NCBI GenBank assembly: GCA_038503035.1
Contig: JAVSML010024438.1
Coordinates: 372,001-436,000 of the forward strand
DNA: 64,000 nucleotides
Reading direction: 5' to 3'
Source of the DNA: Crocodylus rhombifer
Lineage: Eukaryota; Chordata; Crocodylia; Crocodylidae
The position numbers were made by a program, and so were the translations under genes. The notes under the pieces were generated by a model. That model ran no database searches. It was not told the DNA's origin and was given only the letters and a program-made list of their open reading frames with translations. Within the stretch, counting starts at the first letter, position 1, and each line of letters starts with the position of its first letter. Shown here in pieces: positions 35,401 to 47,936 of this stretch.

Positions 35401-36447
35401 TGGCAGATCCCCTTGAGAAAATATAACCCACCCACTTTGTGCCTGGCAACCCCAGAAATGCAACTATGAGGATGTCCTTGAGTATCCTGAAAACCCAGGT
35501 CCTGAGCACCATGCCAGGGGCACTCTTTAGGGTGTCCTCACTACCTCATTTCTAGGGCTGACACATATGGAATAGTAGCAGATGGGTAGGTCTTAGTTCT
35601 TGGGCAGCATGATAGGCCACTTTTCTGCCCTGAAGTAAATATACCCAACTTTACCTATCTCCAAGGGAGCCTGTAAGGGTTAAGATATCAGTAGGCATAA
35701 AGCATTTGAGGCCTTCAACCAGAAGATGCTATAGATGTGTATAATTGAAAAATGGGCCAAGCAGGAAAATTTGTATCTAGATGCAAACAGCATTTAAAAC
35801 CACTTTGCTAATTATTAAGAGGCAGGAGAGAGAGTTATAAAAGTGCTTAAGGGATTTAGGAGGGGGAGAGCCAATGAAGGTCAATGTGAGAGGCAACTTC
35901 CATTACTCCATTAATTTCCACTTAAAAGCAAAGCTCTGTGGGTGGAAGGTGGCTTCCTGCCTACAGTGTCATGGAAAAGGCTATAGTTAGAACAGGCTAA
36001 TAAAGCAATAGCAAAGGACTAGAACTCCTGGAAGGCTGCTGACCCAACCCCTCTTTCCTCTTCGGAGAGACCAGGGACTCATACTTGAAGGGTTTCAGAA
36101 AGGAGAGAGCTTGCAGTTTAGAAGATCAACTCTGCAGGCAGCTCATTCTTGAAATCACAGTGTAACAATGAGCAGATGCCTGGGAATATGTGAGACTAAC
36201 GTAATTAAAGGGGCTTTGCTTTAAGGTCAGGAGAAAGCTTACGCTGAAAGGGTGAGAGGCCTTATTCTAAGAAATAATTTACTTTATCTTTGCATATTAC
36301 TGATATATTCGTACTAAACCCTTTTGACTGAACAACTCGATCGTTTAAAAGCGTGGTTCTATTATGCAAAGTGACTATTAAAAATGGCACCTTCTTACTC
36401 AGCTCCTCTGCTCTCAGATATATTCAGAGCCATTTCTACTGACTAGT

Positions 36448-36712
36448 GCAGTGAGTCTCAACCAGGGTGCCATGGTACCTGGGGTGCCTTGAGATCCTTT
36501 CAAGGGTACCATGGGTTGCCACACAATATTAATATTTAGGTTTACAAAAATAAACCCAGAGACTGCAAACAGAAATCCACAGCTGTGGTCTTTCTGAGTT
36601 CTTTGCAACACAAAAATAGTGCACTATTATTATTCTGTAGGCAAAAAAAGAGTGAATATGCCTTGGCTTGTTCCGTGGGGTGCCCAAATCTAAAAAAGCT
36701 GAGAACTACTGC
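36448..36712. mobile_element. hAT-type MITE with 11-bp flanking direct repeat
   Basis: The left end GCAGTGAGTCTCAACCAGGG and the right end complement GCAGTAGTTCTCAGC are the CAGTGGTTCTCAACC terminal repeat. TCTACTGACTA occurs at 36435-36445 and 36713-36723, two bases from the left end and adjacent to the right end, and probably contains the 8-bp target duplication. About 265 bases, no coding capacity. Confidence 0.75.
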
Positions 36713-36889
36713 TCTACTGACTACATAAGTTTTCACTGGTTTTTCCTCTTGTTGGCCTATAGCTCTGTAAAGTTATCATAGCTACGAGAGAGTGAGCTCT
36801 GCTATACCTTCTGGGGAGGAATCAAAAGGGATTAATTAACAGATGGCCTCATCTCGTCCACCCTCAGATCCAGCCAAGAGGTTGTTCCC

Positions 36890-37150
36890 TTTGGTGCATT
36901 CAAAGCCAGAAAGGGCCCTTTTGATCATTCAGTCTGACCTTTTACAAAGCACAGGTCATAGAATTACATCAAGTAATTCTCAAGTCAAGCCCACGATTTC
37001 TGGTTGCTCTAGAGCAGATCCTGTAGGAAGACATACTTGTAGGAAGTCTCGCTTTAAAAGTTTCAAATAATAAAGAACTCACCATATTCCTGTTATTCAT
37101 TCCACAGGTAAATTACTCTTAAAGACCTGGTAATTTCTACATGCTTAGCA
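36890..37150 (-). mobile_element. CR1-like LINE fragment, antisense
   Basis: GCCCTTTTGATCATTCAGTC, TGACCTTTTACAAAGCACAGG, GCCCACGATTTCTGGTTGC and TGGTAATTTC in this order resemble the antisense 3' region of a reptilian CR1 subfamily. Diverged. Confidence 0.55.
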
Positions 37151-38899
37151 GTGTCCTGGTTATCAATTCTTAAGTAACTGGTAAAGGGTGCTTTCAGTCT
37201 GAGCCAGATCCAGAAACACTGTAGGAAACACCAAGTCCACTACAGGTAAGGTTAAGCAGTATTTTCTGTTTAAACCTTGACTTTTCCAAGCACTCTAAAA
37301 ATATGTATGATGATTGTCTTGAAATTTTTCACACCTTATGAAGGTTCTGAGTCCCATTCATGGGCCAAATTTGGGATTATTTGAGCAAGGGGTCCTTTTA
37401 CATACAGATCCCCTGCCCTCCCCAAAAATCATCAATTCACAAAATCAACAGGTTCTCATAAAGCAGGAGGTTTTGCGCACATGGGGCTCAATCCAGTTTT
37501 CTAACTGTCCCTCACATGGCTGCCTTGGGGAAACAATATTGAAGCGGTTATGAAAGGACACTACATGGCAGCTCTTCAGGCACCCAAAGAGACTGTGATG
37601 CATGTATGCAATGAGACTAGGCATCAAGGCCGCCAGGTCTGCTGGGGGCTTGGGACAATGTGCTGGGATCATTTGTTCACTTCTTACTCAAAGTTCCTCT
37701 TGACTTCTAGGAGAGATTGGAAAGGAATAGGGCACAAGTAAGAACTTCAGGTTTTTGCCACCTGTGAATTTGCAGATAGTATCTGTGACTCTATTGTCTG
37801 CGCGAAGCAGTGACTGTAAAATTGCCACCCAACGGAAGCCGTCGGACGCAGAACATATAACTGCAAATTGCCATTAAACTTAGACCTAATAGAACAGTTT
37901 GTAACTAGGCAACTTCTATCATCATGATCAGCTCTTGATTATTTCCTGCATGGGCTCAATTACCCATCCACGTTTTTATCCTCTCAATCCAACTTTGCAG
38001 TCCTCTTTGGCTGCTAAAGTCTTCATCGGTTATTTTTGAGCAAGGTGGATAATTTATTCTTTAAAAAGTAGAGAAGTCTGAGGTTATATGAATCTCCAAG
38101 TATCCAGTCTTTCACAGAGCAATTTCCAAGAGGCAGAGGGGAATTATTTTGGAATCCCGTACGCTTTGGAGTGCAAACCTTGAGGCTTGATGTATTTCTT
38201 AATCATAAGGCTGTTATGTATTTTTAAAATGCCTAGAGATTAAGTACATTAATTTCAAATGAGTAGTCCTCTCTCAGCATATTCCAGAGCTGCATTTCAG
38301 CACTGGCCAGCTGTGAAAAGAATCTTTGCAGTAGAAAGGGTTCTTTCCAGGCTGTGTCAAAATCAATATGAGGAATTACTCTGTTGGGAAATTAGTAATA
38401 TCACAGACCAGGCATGTGCCAACGGTCTGGACATGTTCCAATTAATGTAGCATTTGCCACAAACCTGAGGTAGAAAGAAAGTGTTGAATGTAAACAATTA
38501 AACATGATATACAGTAATCCTGTAAAGTCAGTGACTGCTAAAACATGCGCTTGAAGGGCTGAGTCATGTTTCCGTGCTTTGGATATTCATAAGGGTGGCA
38601 CGAGATGTTATGGTAATCTATCTACAAATGAGTTACAGTTAACATCTGAATGCATACTGCAGTCTACTGCTACCTAAGTCATGCTCTACATTGGTGGTCT
38701 GTTCTATTTAATCTCTGCCTAAAGACCTTGACCACACATGGCTCACTTCCCTACCATAAGTAACACCACATCTGCTCTACCTGTCATAGAAAAAGTGACA
38801 CCACTGATGTAGAAAAGGAACATGTTACTGCTGGTATTTTAAGCACTGCATCTGGTCATTTTGTTCTCACAAAAGTCAAAGATAAGGTAGGGTTCAGAA

Positions 38900-39621
38900 C
38901 GGGGTGAGCAATTATTTGAGCTGGAGGGCCACTTAAGAGTTTTGGTAAGCTGTTGCAGGCTGGGTCAGCACCCCCACCCGCAACAGTTCGCCAAAACTCC
39001 TTAGGTGGCTCTGCCCCAGGCCTGGCCCAGCAGTCACTGCCCAACGATCCTGGGGAATCCATGGGAACTGGCCCAGGACCTGTGTGATTAGGGCGGCTGG
39101 GCAGATGGGATGGGGCAGGCAGGCAGAGGTGGGGCTGGGGCCAGGAGCACGAGGCAGTGACAGGGCCAGGGCCTGGGGCAGAGCTGAAATCCACTCCTAG
39201 CACATCCCTGTCCATGGAGTCGGTTGCTCAACACACCAGGCAGGTGGAGTGGGAGGAAGGTGGCCAGGAGCTGGAGCCCTGCACTCTGGGCCAGGAGCCT
39301 CCTGGCTGCGGTTTTCTCCTTTACCTGGCTGGGTGTGTGGTGCCCAGCATGCAACCCCACAGCTATCATCACTTCTGCATGCTACCTCCTGCCCGGAGCA
39401 GTGCAGCAGGTACAGCTGATGGACCTGTGGGGAGCTGAGCAGTACCCAGTGGGAAGCTGTGTGCGCTGACCGGGACTAGGGCGTTGGTGGGCACAGATGG
39501 TAGTGCAGTGCAGGCTGCCCCAGGCAGGAGCGGGCAGGGCTTAACCCCATGATGAGCACCATGGACACATCCGTGGCCCAGATACACTCAATTGGTAGGC
39601 GCCATATTTTGCCCACCCCTG
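38900..39621. mobile_element. hAT-type non-autonomous element, about 720 bp
   Basis: Left end ACGGGGTGAGCAATTATTTG followed by GGAGGGCCAC. The right end complements to CAGGGGTGGGCAAAATATGGC. Both are the CAGGGGTGGGCAAA-type terminus. The interior is GC-rich (CAGG/CTGG) and carries open frames on both strands that do not look like a transposase. Target duplication only approximate (GTTCAGA against GTTTCAAA). Confidence 0.7.
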
Positions 39622-42499
39622 GTTTCAAATGCCTGCAAGTGAATGGGGCTGTTCACCCTCAAGTGCTACTGGTAGAACTAAAGCTAGTGATGGCAAGAAA
39701 GGGACGAATACAGATCCCCCCTTGGTGCAGTGGGTTAGGGTACATACAACCAAAGCAAAAGGCATGTGGGATGCATTTACTGCAGCAAGGTTTTAAATAG
39801 AAAGGGAAATCGATACTCATTTACAGTATCTGGCAATCACTGAACCAAAACATACATGCACACCTACAGCAGAGCAGAAATAACACCACTTATTTAAACC
39901 ACAAGCTGTTATTCTACTGAGGAAACACTGGATTTTATGTGCATTCCTTCATTAGAAACTGAGAAATACCACACATTTTTGTGCACTTAAAAAAACAGCA
40001 ATGTCAAAAGCAAAGAGATGAAGTAGTACAATTATTAACCCCCTCGCTACTGAACTCTGCTCCAGTGTTGTGCAGGAGTGAAAGCCACATACTTAATAAC
40101 TGCCAATGTACCAAGATAATCTCACTCAGCCCAGGGGACAGGGGAGGGGGGGGGGTGTTTTGCCTTTTATATCAGCTATGTGGGAGAGATTTTATGACTG
40201 CCACAGAAGTTCTGGAGTTGTCCAATTCATGTCCAAAAAGAAGGATGGATTTTCTCACCCCCCCCCGCCAAATTATTCAGGCTGGCAAAACATTAGCAGG
40301 TCTTGACATTATAACGTGATGCCATTTTTTACAAGACTTTGCCACAGAGTGTGACATGACTCTTCTTCCTGAGGTTACAGGAAAGTTGTGTCACAATATG
40401 GGGACATGAACTGCTGAAGACTGGAACGCAAAGTAAAGCAGTACAAGGGAAATGCCACCTAAAGGCTTGTATTAAATACAAATGCAGCAGAAAGAAGAAG
40501 TTTTAAACAAACAGATATTCCCCAAAAACTGCAGCAAGAACCCAAAAGTAAAAATGGGTACAAACAAAAGCAAAACTATATTTTGAGTTTTAGTTCCCTA
40601 CCTTCAAATAAGGCAGCTAGTAAGCAAATAGCACAAATACCAACAGCAACATTTGTGTAAGCCAGTGGCAGAGCTAGTAAGAGAACAAGAATAAGGGAGA
40701 CATCCTAGTACCACTAAAATCACATGGGAGTTTTGCTAACAGCTTCAACGGGACCAGGATTTTACCTTGGGTCTTATGAGTTCCAGCTCCCTGGGGTCTG
40801 AATTCCAGCCCAGGCCATAAGGCCACAGCAGCCACAGAAAGGAGAAGTGCATTTTTACAGTTCTTTCTGCTTTAATAATCTAAGAGAATGTAAGAAAGAA
40901 AATGTGGCTGTTCGCAATGCAGATGCATTTTGCATCTTTAACATTGTGCAGTCCCTCATTTCAGCCATCTACAGTTGGCCACAATAACGGTTGAATGCTG
41001 ACCTCTTGAATATGCACTCAATGAAATGAGATTATAAATGATACTCCTAATTCAGTGTTTTAATATTCCCAATATTACAAAAGAGCTTTCACATCATGTT
41101 ACACATCTATATGGATGTATGTGTGCATATATACAGAGTCTTTACCAAGTCAGCTAGATGCTACCTCTGCAGCAGTTTAATTACTTATTGCTCCCTCATC
41201 ATTCCTCACTCCATCAGCCTCACAAATCAAGCTACCACAGATCTGTGGAGTCTGACAGGTAAGTCTGAAACTTCTCTGAAGAGACACTGAATAATAAAGG
41301 CAAAATATACTCTTCTTTTTTTTTTTAATAAGCCCACCTAAAAAGCTAAAGTGCTGGCTAAACTGCTGACAGATTCAGCAAATAACTCTTTTTTCTGTTC
41401 TCCAATAGAAGATTTTTCCCATTCCACCCATTTAGCTGCAAACCTGATCAGGAAAATGATGTAATGTACAACAGCATCTTGCTTAGCTCAGGTCAGGCAG
41501 TCTCCTAAAAAGAGACTTCGGATCTTTCTTCCCTATCAACTGCATAGTAGTTTCTGCATCTTCTCCACCGTATCTATCTGGATACAGTAATAAAGCATGT
41601 AGTTACTATATGGATTTATTCATTCTGCTTGTTTGAAGTCCCCAGCCAAGCACAGGTCCTTGCCCACTTTATCATTCCTAAAATGTTTCTCAGATTCTTG
41701 TTCTTTTTTGAACTCACTGGTGCCAGGACAACCGACTTCTGGCCGAAAGGTGGAGAACAAAGACCGAATCACTTGGTGGATTTTATCCTCTCATATTATG
41801 ACCTTTCTGAGGATCTCTCCATCATTGCTATTCTAATAATAGGACCTAGAGGCCCCAGCCTTTTTGGCTGGTGATGTACAAATGCAGTCCCTGCTTGAAG
41901 AACTAGTGACCTGGTTCTACCACATTAAGTCAGGGGTTTACTTGTGTGGGTCTATGCTACGAAAGAAATAAGCCCAGCTCATCTACTTCCACCCTGCATA
42001 TATCCTCCCCAAAAATTAGGTAGCAAGGCCACTATGAAGGGTACCCCCCCAAGGCATAGTCAAGACCTAGGTTTCTGGCATGTCCTCACCACCTCACCTC
42101 AGGAGCTGTCTCCATGGTACAAATAAGGCAAGAAGGGCAGGATTTATTTCCTCAGTGTTGTGACTGAAGTCTCTGCTGTCATGGCCCTGACACACCCTTT
42201 GGTTGCAATAGGAGTAGTTATGAGATATGGAAAAAAGGAATGTTAAATCTGTCATTGCTACCAGAAATAAACAACGGAGGTCCCACTAAGTTCACTGAGA
42301 CTTCCTCTGTCAGTAAGAGTGGGTAGGATCAGACTCATCTACAGTGGTGATACAGGGAAGTCTGGTTTACACTGTTCTCCTGCAAGTAACAGTCAGGTGG
42401 GAGAAGTGGGTATGTCTGAACATAGTTATGAACAGTCTAGAAGTACCTTATGTTGGTTTAGCTTATTCCCTTTCTTTAGGAGGACAGGCCATCCTGGTG

Positions 42500-42560
<61 letters not shown>
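42500..42560. repeat. (TA)n(CA)n microsatellite
   Basis: About seven TA then about 23 CA dinucleotides, followed by a short GTATATATACAC block at about 42565. It is open in several frames and so yields meaningless repeat peptides. Confidence 0.95.
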
Positions 42561-42563
<3 letters not shown>

Positions 42564-43560
42564 GTGTATATATACACAATATAACAGTGATTATCTTAGG
42601 TGGATGTTTCGGGGAGAGGGGGTTGTACTGATTTGGTTTTACAAGAATGGTTGTAGCAGTATAAATTTGGAACATGGATGAGATGTGACAAGTTGAAGAA
42701 TCAGTGTACATACAAATTATGGACTCTGGCTGCTCTTAGGGAACTGCTGTATCACTGAACAACTCAGTGTATACAGAACTGGCCCTCTGCTCTCAGGGTC
42801 CTGTAATGAATTTCCTAGACCAGGAACTACAAAGAGCCATTAATGGCTCCTATTCAAGTGGACAGACTGGAGGACAATGAGATGGCTGAAGCCTAAGCAA
42901 GCCACAATCTGCAGGACTGGGTTTAAAATACTGGAATTCCCTAGGAGAACAAAGAGATGAGGTAGGTGTTAACACCGCGTCTTAAGAAACCCAGAGCCTG
43001 AGATCTGAGGGTAACTCAGAAGGAATCACAGGCTAGATCCTATGCTACTAAGTTTTGCTGGCACTGTTAAATCAGCTAAGAGCAAGAAATAAATTCAACC
43101 CCCTCCACACCTGACATGACTTTGCCAATGAAGATGCAGCTCTACTGACAGGAGAAAACTGCTGTGAGCTAAGTGTGTTGTTCAGGAAGTGGTGTAGCTT
43201 CACCAGCAGAAAAACTCCTTTTAGCAATAAAGGGTGTCCCTTCCACTAGGGAGCACTGCCCACAGGGCACAGGATCTTCTAGCGCACAGCTGTGTCTATA
43301 CGAAGCTGCCACAACAGCAGCTGCTAACATGTGCGTACAACCGTGCACTTCCGGTGGCTCTCCTACAGCAGCTGTGCCGCACAAAGTGCAGTCTGGGATG
43401 GCACTGGCTGCTGAATGGACTGCGGCAGCTGGCTGAAGGAGTGGGGCATCCACACATGCTTTTAGCCCGCTGCCAGGCAGTGGCAAATGTGGTGTTATCA
43501 GTAGGCAGAAAGGATAGTTCTGCTGCTGCTGAAGAGCTCTGAATGCAGATGCACTCATAG

Positions 43561-44114
43561 GGCATGTCCAGACGAGTGTGGACGTTTGGTTCCCTGGGGA
43601 CAATTAGCGGCAGCACACCTTGTGCAGCTGCTACTTGTCTTAGGGGACTGCTTTGGCGTGCGGCACGTCACCTTGGGTGGGATAGGGGAGGCTGGGGCCA
43701 GCACTGGACTGGCCCCAGCAGCCTTACTTGGGTCCTGGGGTTTTCCTGGGACTACAGCAGTGGTGATTTTGCTGCATGGAGCCTGACCAGCAGTCGCAGC
43801 ATGGCTTTGGGTGGCCTGGCTCCACTTTTGAGTGGCATATGCTGCCTGTGCATGCACTGTTCCTCATTTTTTTTCCACAGGCTTTTTTTTTTTAATCCCA
43901 GAATTATTTGGCCCTTTTGATATCTGGGGTCAAAAAAACCCACGGGAAAAAAAAGCACAGCAGTGTATGCATGGGCAGCACTCTCTTGCAGCAGGAAGAA
44001 CACCTAAATGTACAGTATGTGGCACCACTGCGGTGCCACATACCGCACAGCCACGCTTGCCTGGATGCAGCCATAGAGTTCTGCCAGCAAAACCCTGCAG
44101 TCTGGACTAAGCCT
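43561..44114. mobile_element. GC-rich MITE-like element
   Basis: Left end GGGCATGTCCAGACGAGTG, right end complement AGGCTTAGTCCAGACTGCAG. The shared TCCAGAC core makes inverted termini. The interior has CTGCTG and GGGGCAG-rich parts plus the inverted pair GTGGCACC/GGTGCCAC near 44020-44040. About 554 bases, no recognisable protein. The left end resembles 31313. Confidence 0.5.
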
Positions 44115-44879
44115 AAATAAGCCTGCAGACATGGGAAGCTTTGGTGGGAGGGGAAGCTGAGGTAGGCTTTCAAGAGCAACGGGCCAGCAGGGACAGCTGA
44201 GGGAGAAAGAAATTGTCTGCACAGGAAAGAAATACTCCATGACTTGGGGGAGGAGCCAGGGAAGGATCCCACTGACTTCACAGTGTCCTGACTGAGCCCA
44301 AAGGTTGCTCAGGAATGGTGAGGAAAGGCGGGCAGGGAAATATGCAGAGGTGCATCTGCTATGTTGTCTCCACAGCCATGTTTCTTGTGCTAGAGAAAGT
44401 AAAGAGCAGCGGTTATTTGGAACCTTTACAAAATCTGTATGCCTGGCCACTTCAGCCACTGCGTGTCCCTGAGGAGGTAAACAGCAGACGCAGACTGCCT
44501 GCTGGGTGGGACTCTGCTTAAGCTCCAAGGGAATCTGGAGGTTTAATGCAACTGGGTCATTGGGTCTGCTTTCTCAGCAGGCAGCCTGAGCCTATGTAGT
44601 ATGCTCTGAGCACACCTGAGCTGGGCTGAGAGTGTGGTTGGAGGCTGATGACATGACCATAGATGGTACAGTTGTTGCTGGAGTATGCAAGTATGTTACT
44701 GGACCATGCAGCATGCCTAAGAGGCCAAGGAAAGAGCCAGTGCTGCAGCCAAGCCTGGCTAAGGGAAGCTTAAGAGCAAACACAGCCTACTTTGGTGGGA
44801 CCCAAATATAGCAGTGTGGTGACTGGCCCCCTGAGGGAGTTGTCAGGGCTGCATGCCCCAAGGTCTGAGACAAATAATA

Positions 44880-45035
44880 CTCCCAGCATTAGTAATCCTT
44901 TTTAAAGTGGACGGAAATATTCACACGAGGGAAGCAAGAAGCGTTTAGTCAAGTCTGTGGCAGAACCAGGAACAGAAATCAAGTCCCCTGACCATGGTCT
45001 TGCAACAGTCACAAGGACCATCTCTTCCCCTACTG
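44880..45035 (-). mobile_element. MIR-like SINE, antisense
   Basis: GTCTGTGGCAGAACCAGGAA, then CAGAAATCAAGTCCCCTGACC, then CAACAGTCACAAGGACCATC matches the antisense MIR-type 'AGTGGCAGAGCCAGGA..AGAACCCAGGTCTCCTGA..CTAACCACTAGACCAT'. Confidence 0.6.
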
Positions 45036-47640
45036 ATTCTCACAAGTCTGGGTAGCAGGAGGCCCAAGAATCAGGCAGATTAGAAGCTGTGAAAAAATAC
45101 TGCTTTTCTTTTTCATTCCCAAAGGGCTAGCTTGGAAAACCCCACCTATGGGCAGCACCACAGGGAGCTCCTAAAGCCAGCTCCTGCCATTACACGCACA
45201 CATCCACAATGCCGCATTGCTTTGGCTTCCCATCCGTGCCCGTTGTACACCTGTGGTTAGAAACGTTTTGTACCGGCGCAGGTAGCTGAAAGACAAAGGC
45301 AGGATAATAATAGCGGCTATTCATGAAGCAGCTTGTTTGCTTTTTTTCTTGGGCCCCATTGCAAAACAAAGCCAGATTTGTTTCTGTGGAACATTCTTGT
45401 GGTAACGGGGAAAAAATAAAAACAGCCTACTAATGAGAACTGTTAGAAACATCTACTGCAAATAGAAGCATCCCTTCTGTCTATCAAGCGGGCCCTCTTA
45501 TTTGAAGCTGATTTGTATTTTTTCCCTTGGAAATGGTTTGGGGGAAGACAGAATCATAAAAGGATGCCCCACTTACAATTAATAAGGCAGTCACCATGGT
45601 GCAGAGAAAGCATTAGCATTAGGGAAACACATAAATGGTTGACATATAGGAGAAGGGAAGGCTTTAGAAACACAGGTACCACAGCCATACAGCACATAAA
45701 GCCCGGAGTGCTGATTTGATAGTGTTAATCTTTAAGCAAAACGTGTTATTTCCCCTGTGCACTGCATATGCTATGATCTGATATTCAAAGTGAGCTGAGC
45801 TCATCTCGGGTGTAATGGCACAGATGTCAGTGAGCTTACACCCAGGAGGATTTTGGCCCTGGCTTATGTTCACTTGGTGATAAGTTCCTGTTCTCAGGGT
45901 TTGTAGAAAAGAGACACTTCCCCAAAGTGACAAAACCAGTCATGAGGGATTTTTTTTTTTTAAGGGAGGTGACCTATTTGGACATCTTTAACAGTTAGAT
46001 CACTATTTCTTTAAGAAGCAAAGGACAAAACAAGGGTGTTTAATCTTCTAACCTAGCTAGGTGTGAACTTCACAGTATAATTACTTATTCACTGGCACAG
46101 TACATAGGAGCTTGTTCATTTTGGTTTATTTATTGATTTATTTATTGTGTAAATGTCTGAAAGTTCAAATGAACTATGTTCATCGGCTGTGCTGCACATT
46201 ACAGTTTCGTGGGAAATGCTGGTGGTGACGTGCTAGCATCAACAAGCAATATTTAACAATCTGGGGCCCTACTCAAAATAAAACCAGCTTGGGTTTCTGC
46301 ACCATAGGAGCTTCTGTAAAGCCTGAGGGGAAGAGGGATGTGTATTTTTTATTACCAGATTGATTCTTGTATGCTGTTGAGCTGGAATGAATTAAAGGGA
46401 GTTTACCAAGGATATGAGCCATATAAGCATGAAATGGGAAGGAGTTTTGTGAGTTTTTCTAGAAAGGTTTCTGGATTTTCCATAACAAAGTCTTTTTTTC
46501 AGCTGTTGATTTTAAAAGCAGCTGTTCAAAATATGTTGAGGGCCTCATAAGTCCTTGCGCAACTAGGCAGATGACATTTTACTCATGGTAAAATGAAGTA
46601 CAAGTAAGAAGTAGCATCCCTATAACCTTGGGTGTCCACATGGACAAGTCCCAGGATCGATTGGCTTTTTTTAGGGGAACCAACCATCCAAATTTGTACC
46701 TGTGATCAGTGAGAGCTGCAAGTACTCAGCATTTGTGAAGAAAAAAAACTGTCTCAAGTTCTGTACCCCAAAAAAGATGGCAGGCAAAACCAATACTCAG
46801 GGCTCTGGAAAGTATCATCCTAAGAGATTTGCCTGAGGTCACAGCTGAAATCACTGGGAAAGACACAGGACTTGTAACTCTTCTTGCATTAGTCCACAAT
46901 GCCTTCATTTCGACTCCCACGCTTTCCGGGGTGGGGTTTTATAATGCTGATGTTTCTTCACTTTATGGACTGCTTTTTAATCAAGGACATGCCATATGTA
47001 GGCAGTTGTGACCCTATTTCCAATGTTAATGATTAGCTAGTATGCACTCCAGACAGTGCTGAACTGTCCTGCGCTTGCTCTCCCCACCTTAGTCATAGCT
47101 TTAAATGCACTGGTTATGGTTAGTCCCCAGTGCCACAATATTAACCACTGCTTTGCAAAACACATGCTATCTCACTATGGCAGTCTGTCATTCCTGTTTA
47201 ATAATCCTGGCATGTGCCTACTCTTTTTCTCACATGTTCAGATACATCAGCTCAGGCACATAAACAGGTTCTGCAAACTGAACAACTTGCAGGTGTTACA
47301 GGAAGGCACCTGCACTGCTCTGCACAGATCCCACACAAAAGGAATGATCAGGAATTCCTGTCTCCTTCCCCTCTGCTCCCCTTAGGTGCATTAATATCTG
47401 ATCTGTCTCTGCCATACCATTTCTGTGACACCTGAGTGCCTTAGTGCCTCAGCATCATGCAAGATAGTTGCTTAATTGTCACTTCAGAACAAGATGACAG
47501 ACCCTTGATCTCCCAAAAGCAGGTTTCACTCTGACTGTAACTTTGGCCTCTGTGGCATACGGAACAAAGCTTCCCATGTGTTCCCATATGGGCCAACTTC
47601 TAAGCACCAGTTTGGGCCAGTGGAAGGTGAGAGTACACCG

Positions 47641-47936
47641 AGGACACATCTACGTGTGCATAGTTACTGTGCAGTAACTATGGTGATTTACACCAGGTTG
47701 GCCATAAATTTGCTATCTGTATAATGCAGGTAGCAAATTTACACCCACTCAGTTACCATGCAGTAACACCCTGTGTGTGTTCTGACTTGGGAGTAACTTT
47801 ACTCCCAAGTCGGAGTACACACAGTGCTACTGTGCTGTAATACCTACATGTGTAGACACTGGTTTAAAAACTGCTTACTGAGCAGGAACTTACTGCAGTA
47901 AGTTACTGTGCAGTAAATGCATGTGTAGACACACCC
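47641..47936. mobile_element. near-palindromic MITE with nested inverted repeats
   Basis: The left end ACACATCTACGTGTGCATAG, followed by TTACTGTGCAGTAACT, mirrors the right end, whose complement is GGGTGTGTCTACACATGCAT, then TTACTGCACAGTAACT. The centre near 47782-47809 is a hairpin with 13-base arms, GACTTGGGAGTAA and its complement, extended outward by TGTGTGT against ACACACA. An internal copy of CTACATGTGTAGACAC lies at about 47846. Target duplication not evident. A related half copy is at 59675. Confidence 0.8.

Noticed and set aside
38856..39587. Overlapping frames of 72-119 codons on both strands
   Set aside because: Inside a GC-rich hAT-type non-autonomous element. They do not resemble a hAT transposase.
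42319..42711. Frames encoding Tyr-Ile and Thr-His or Cys-Val repeats
   Set aside because: Translation of the (TA)n(CA)n microsatellite.
43169..44528. Many overlapping frames of 60-174 codons on both strands
   Set aside because: A moderately GC-rich MITE-like region and its flanks. No conserved protein features, and frames overlap on both strands.
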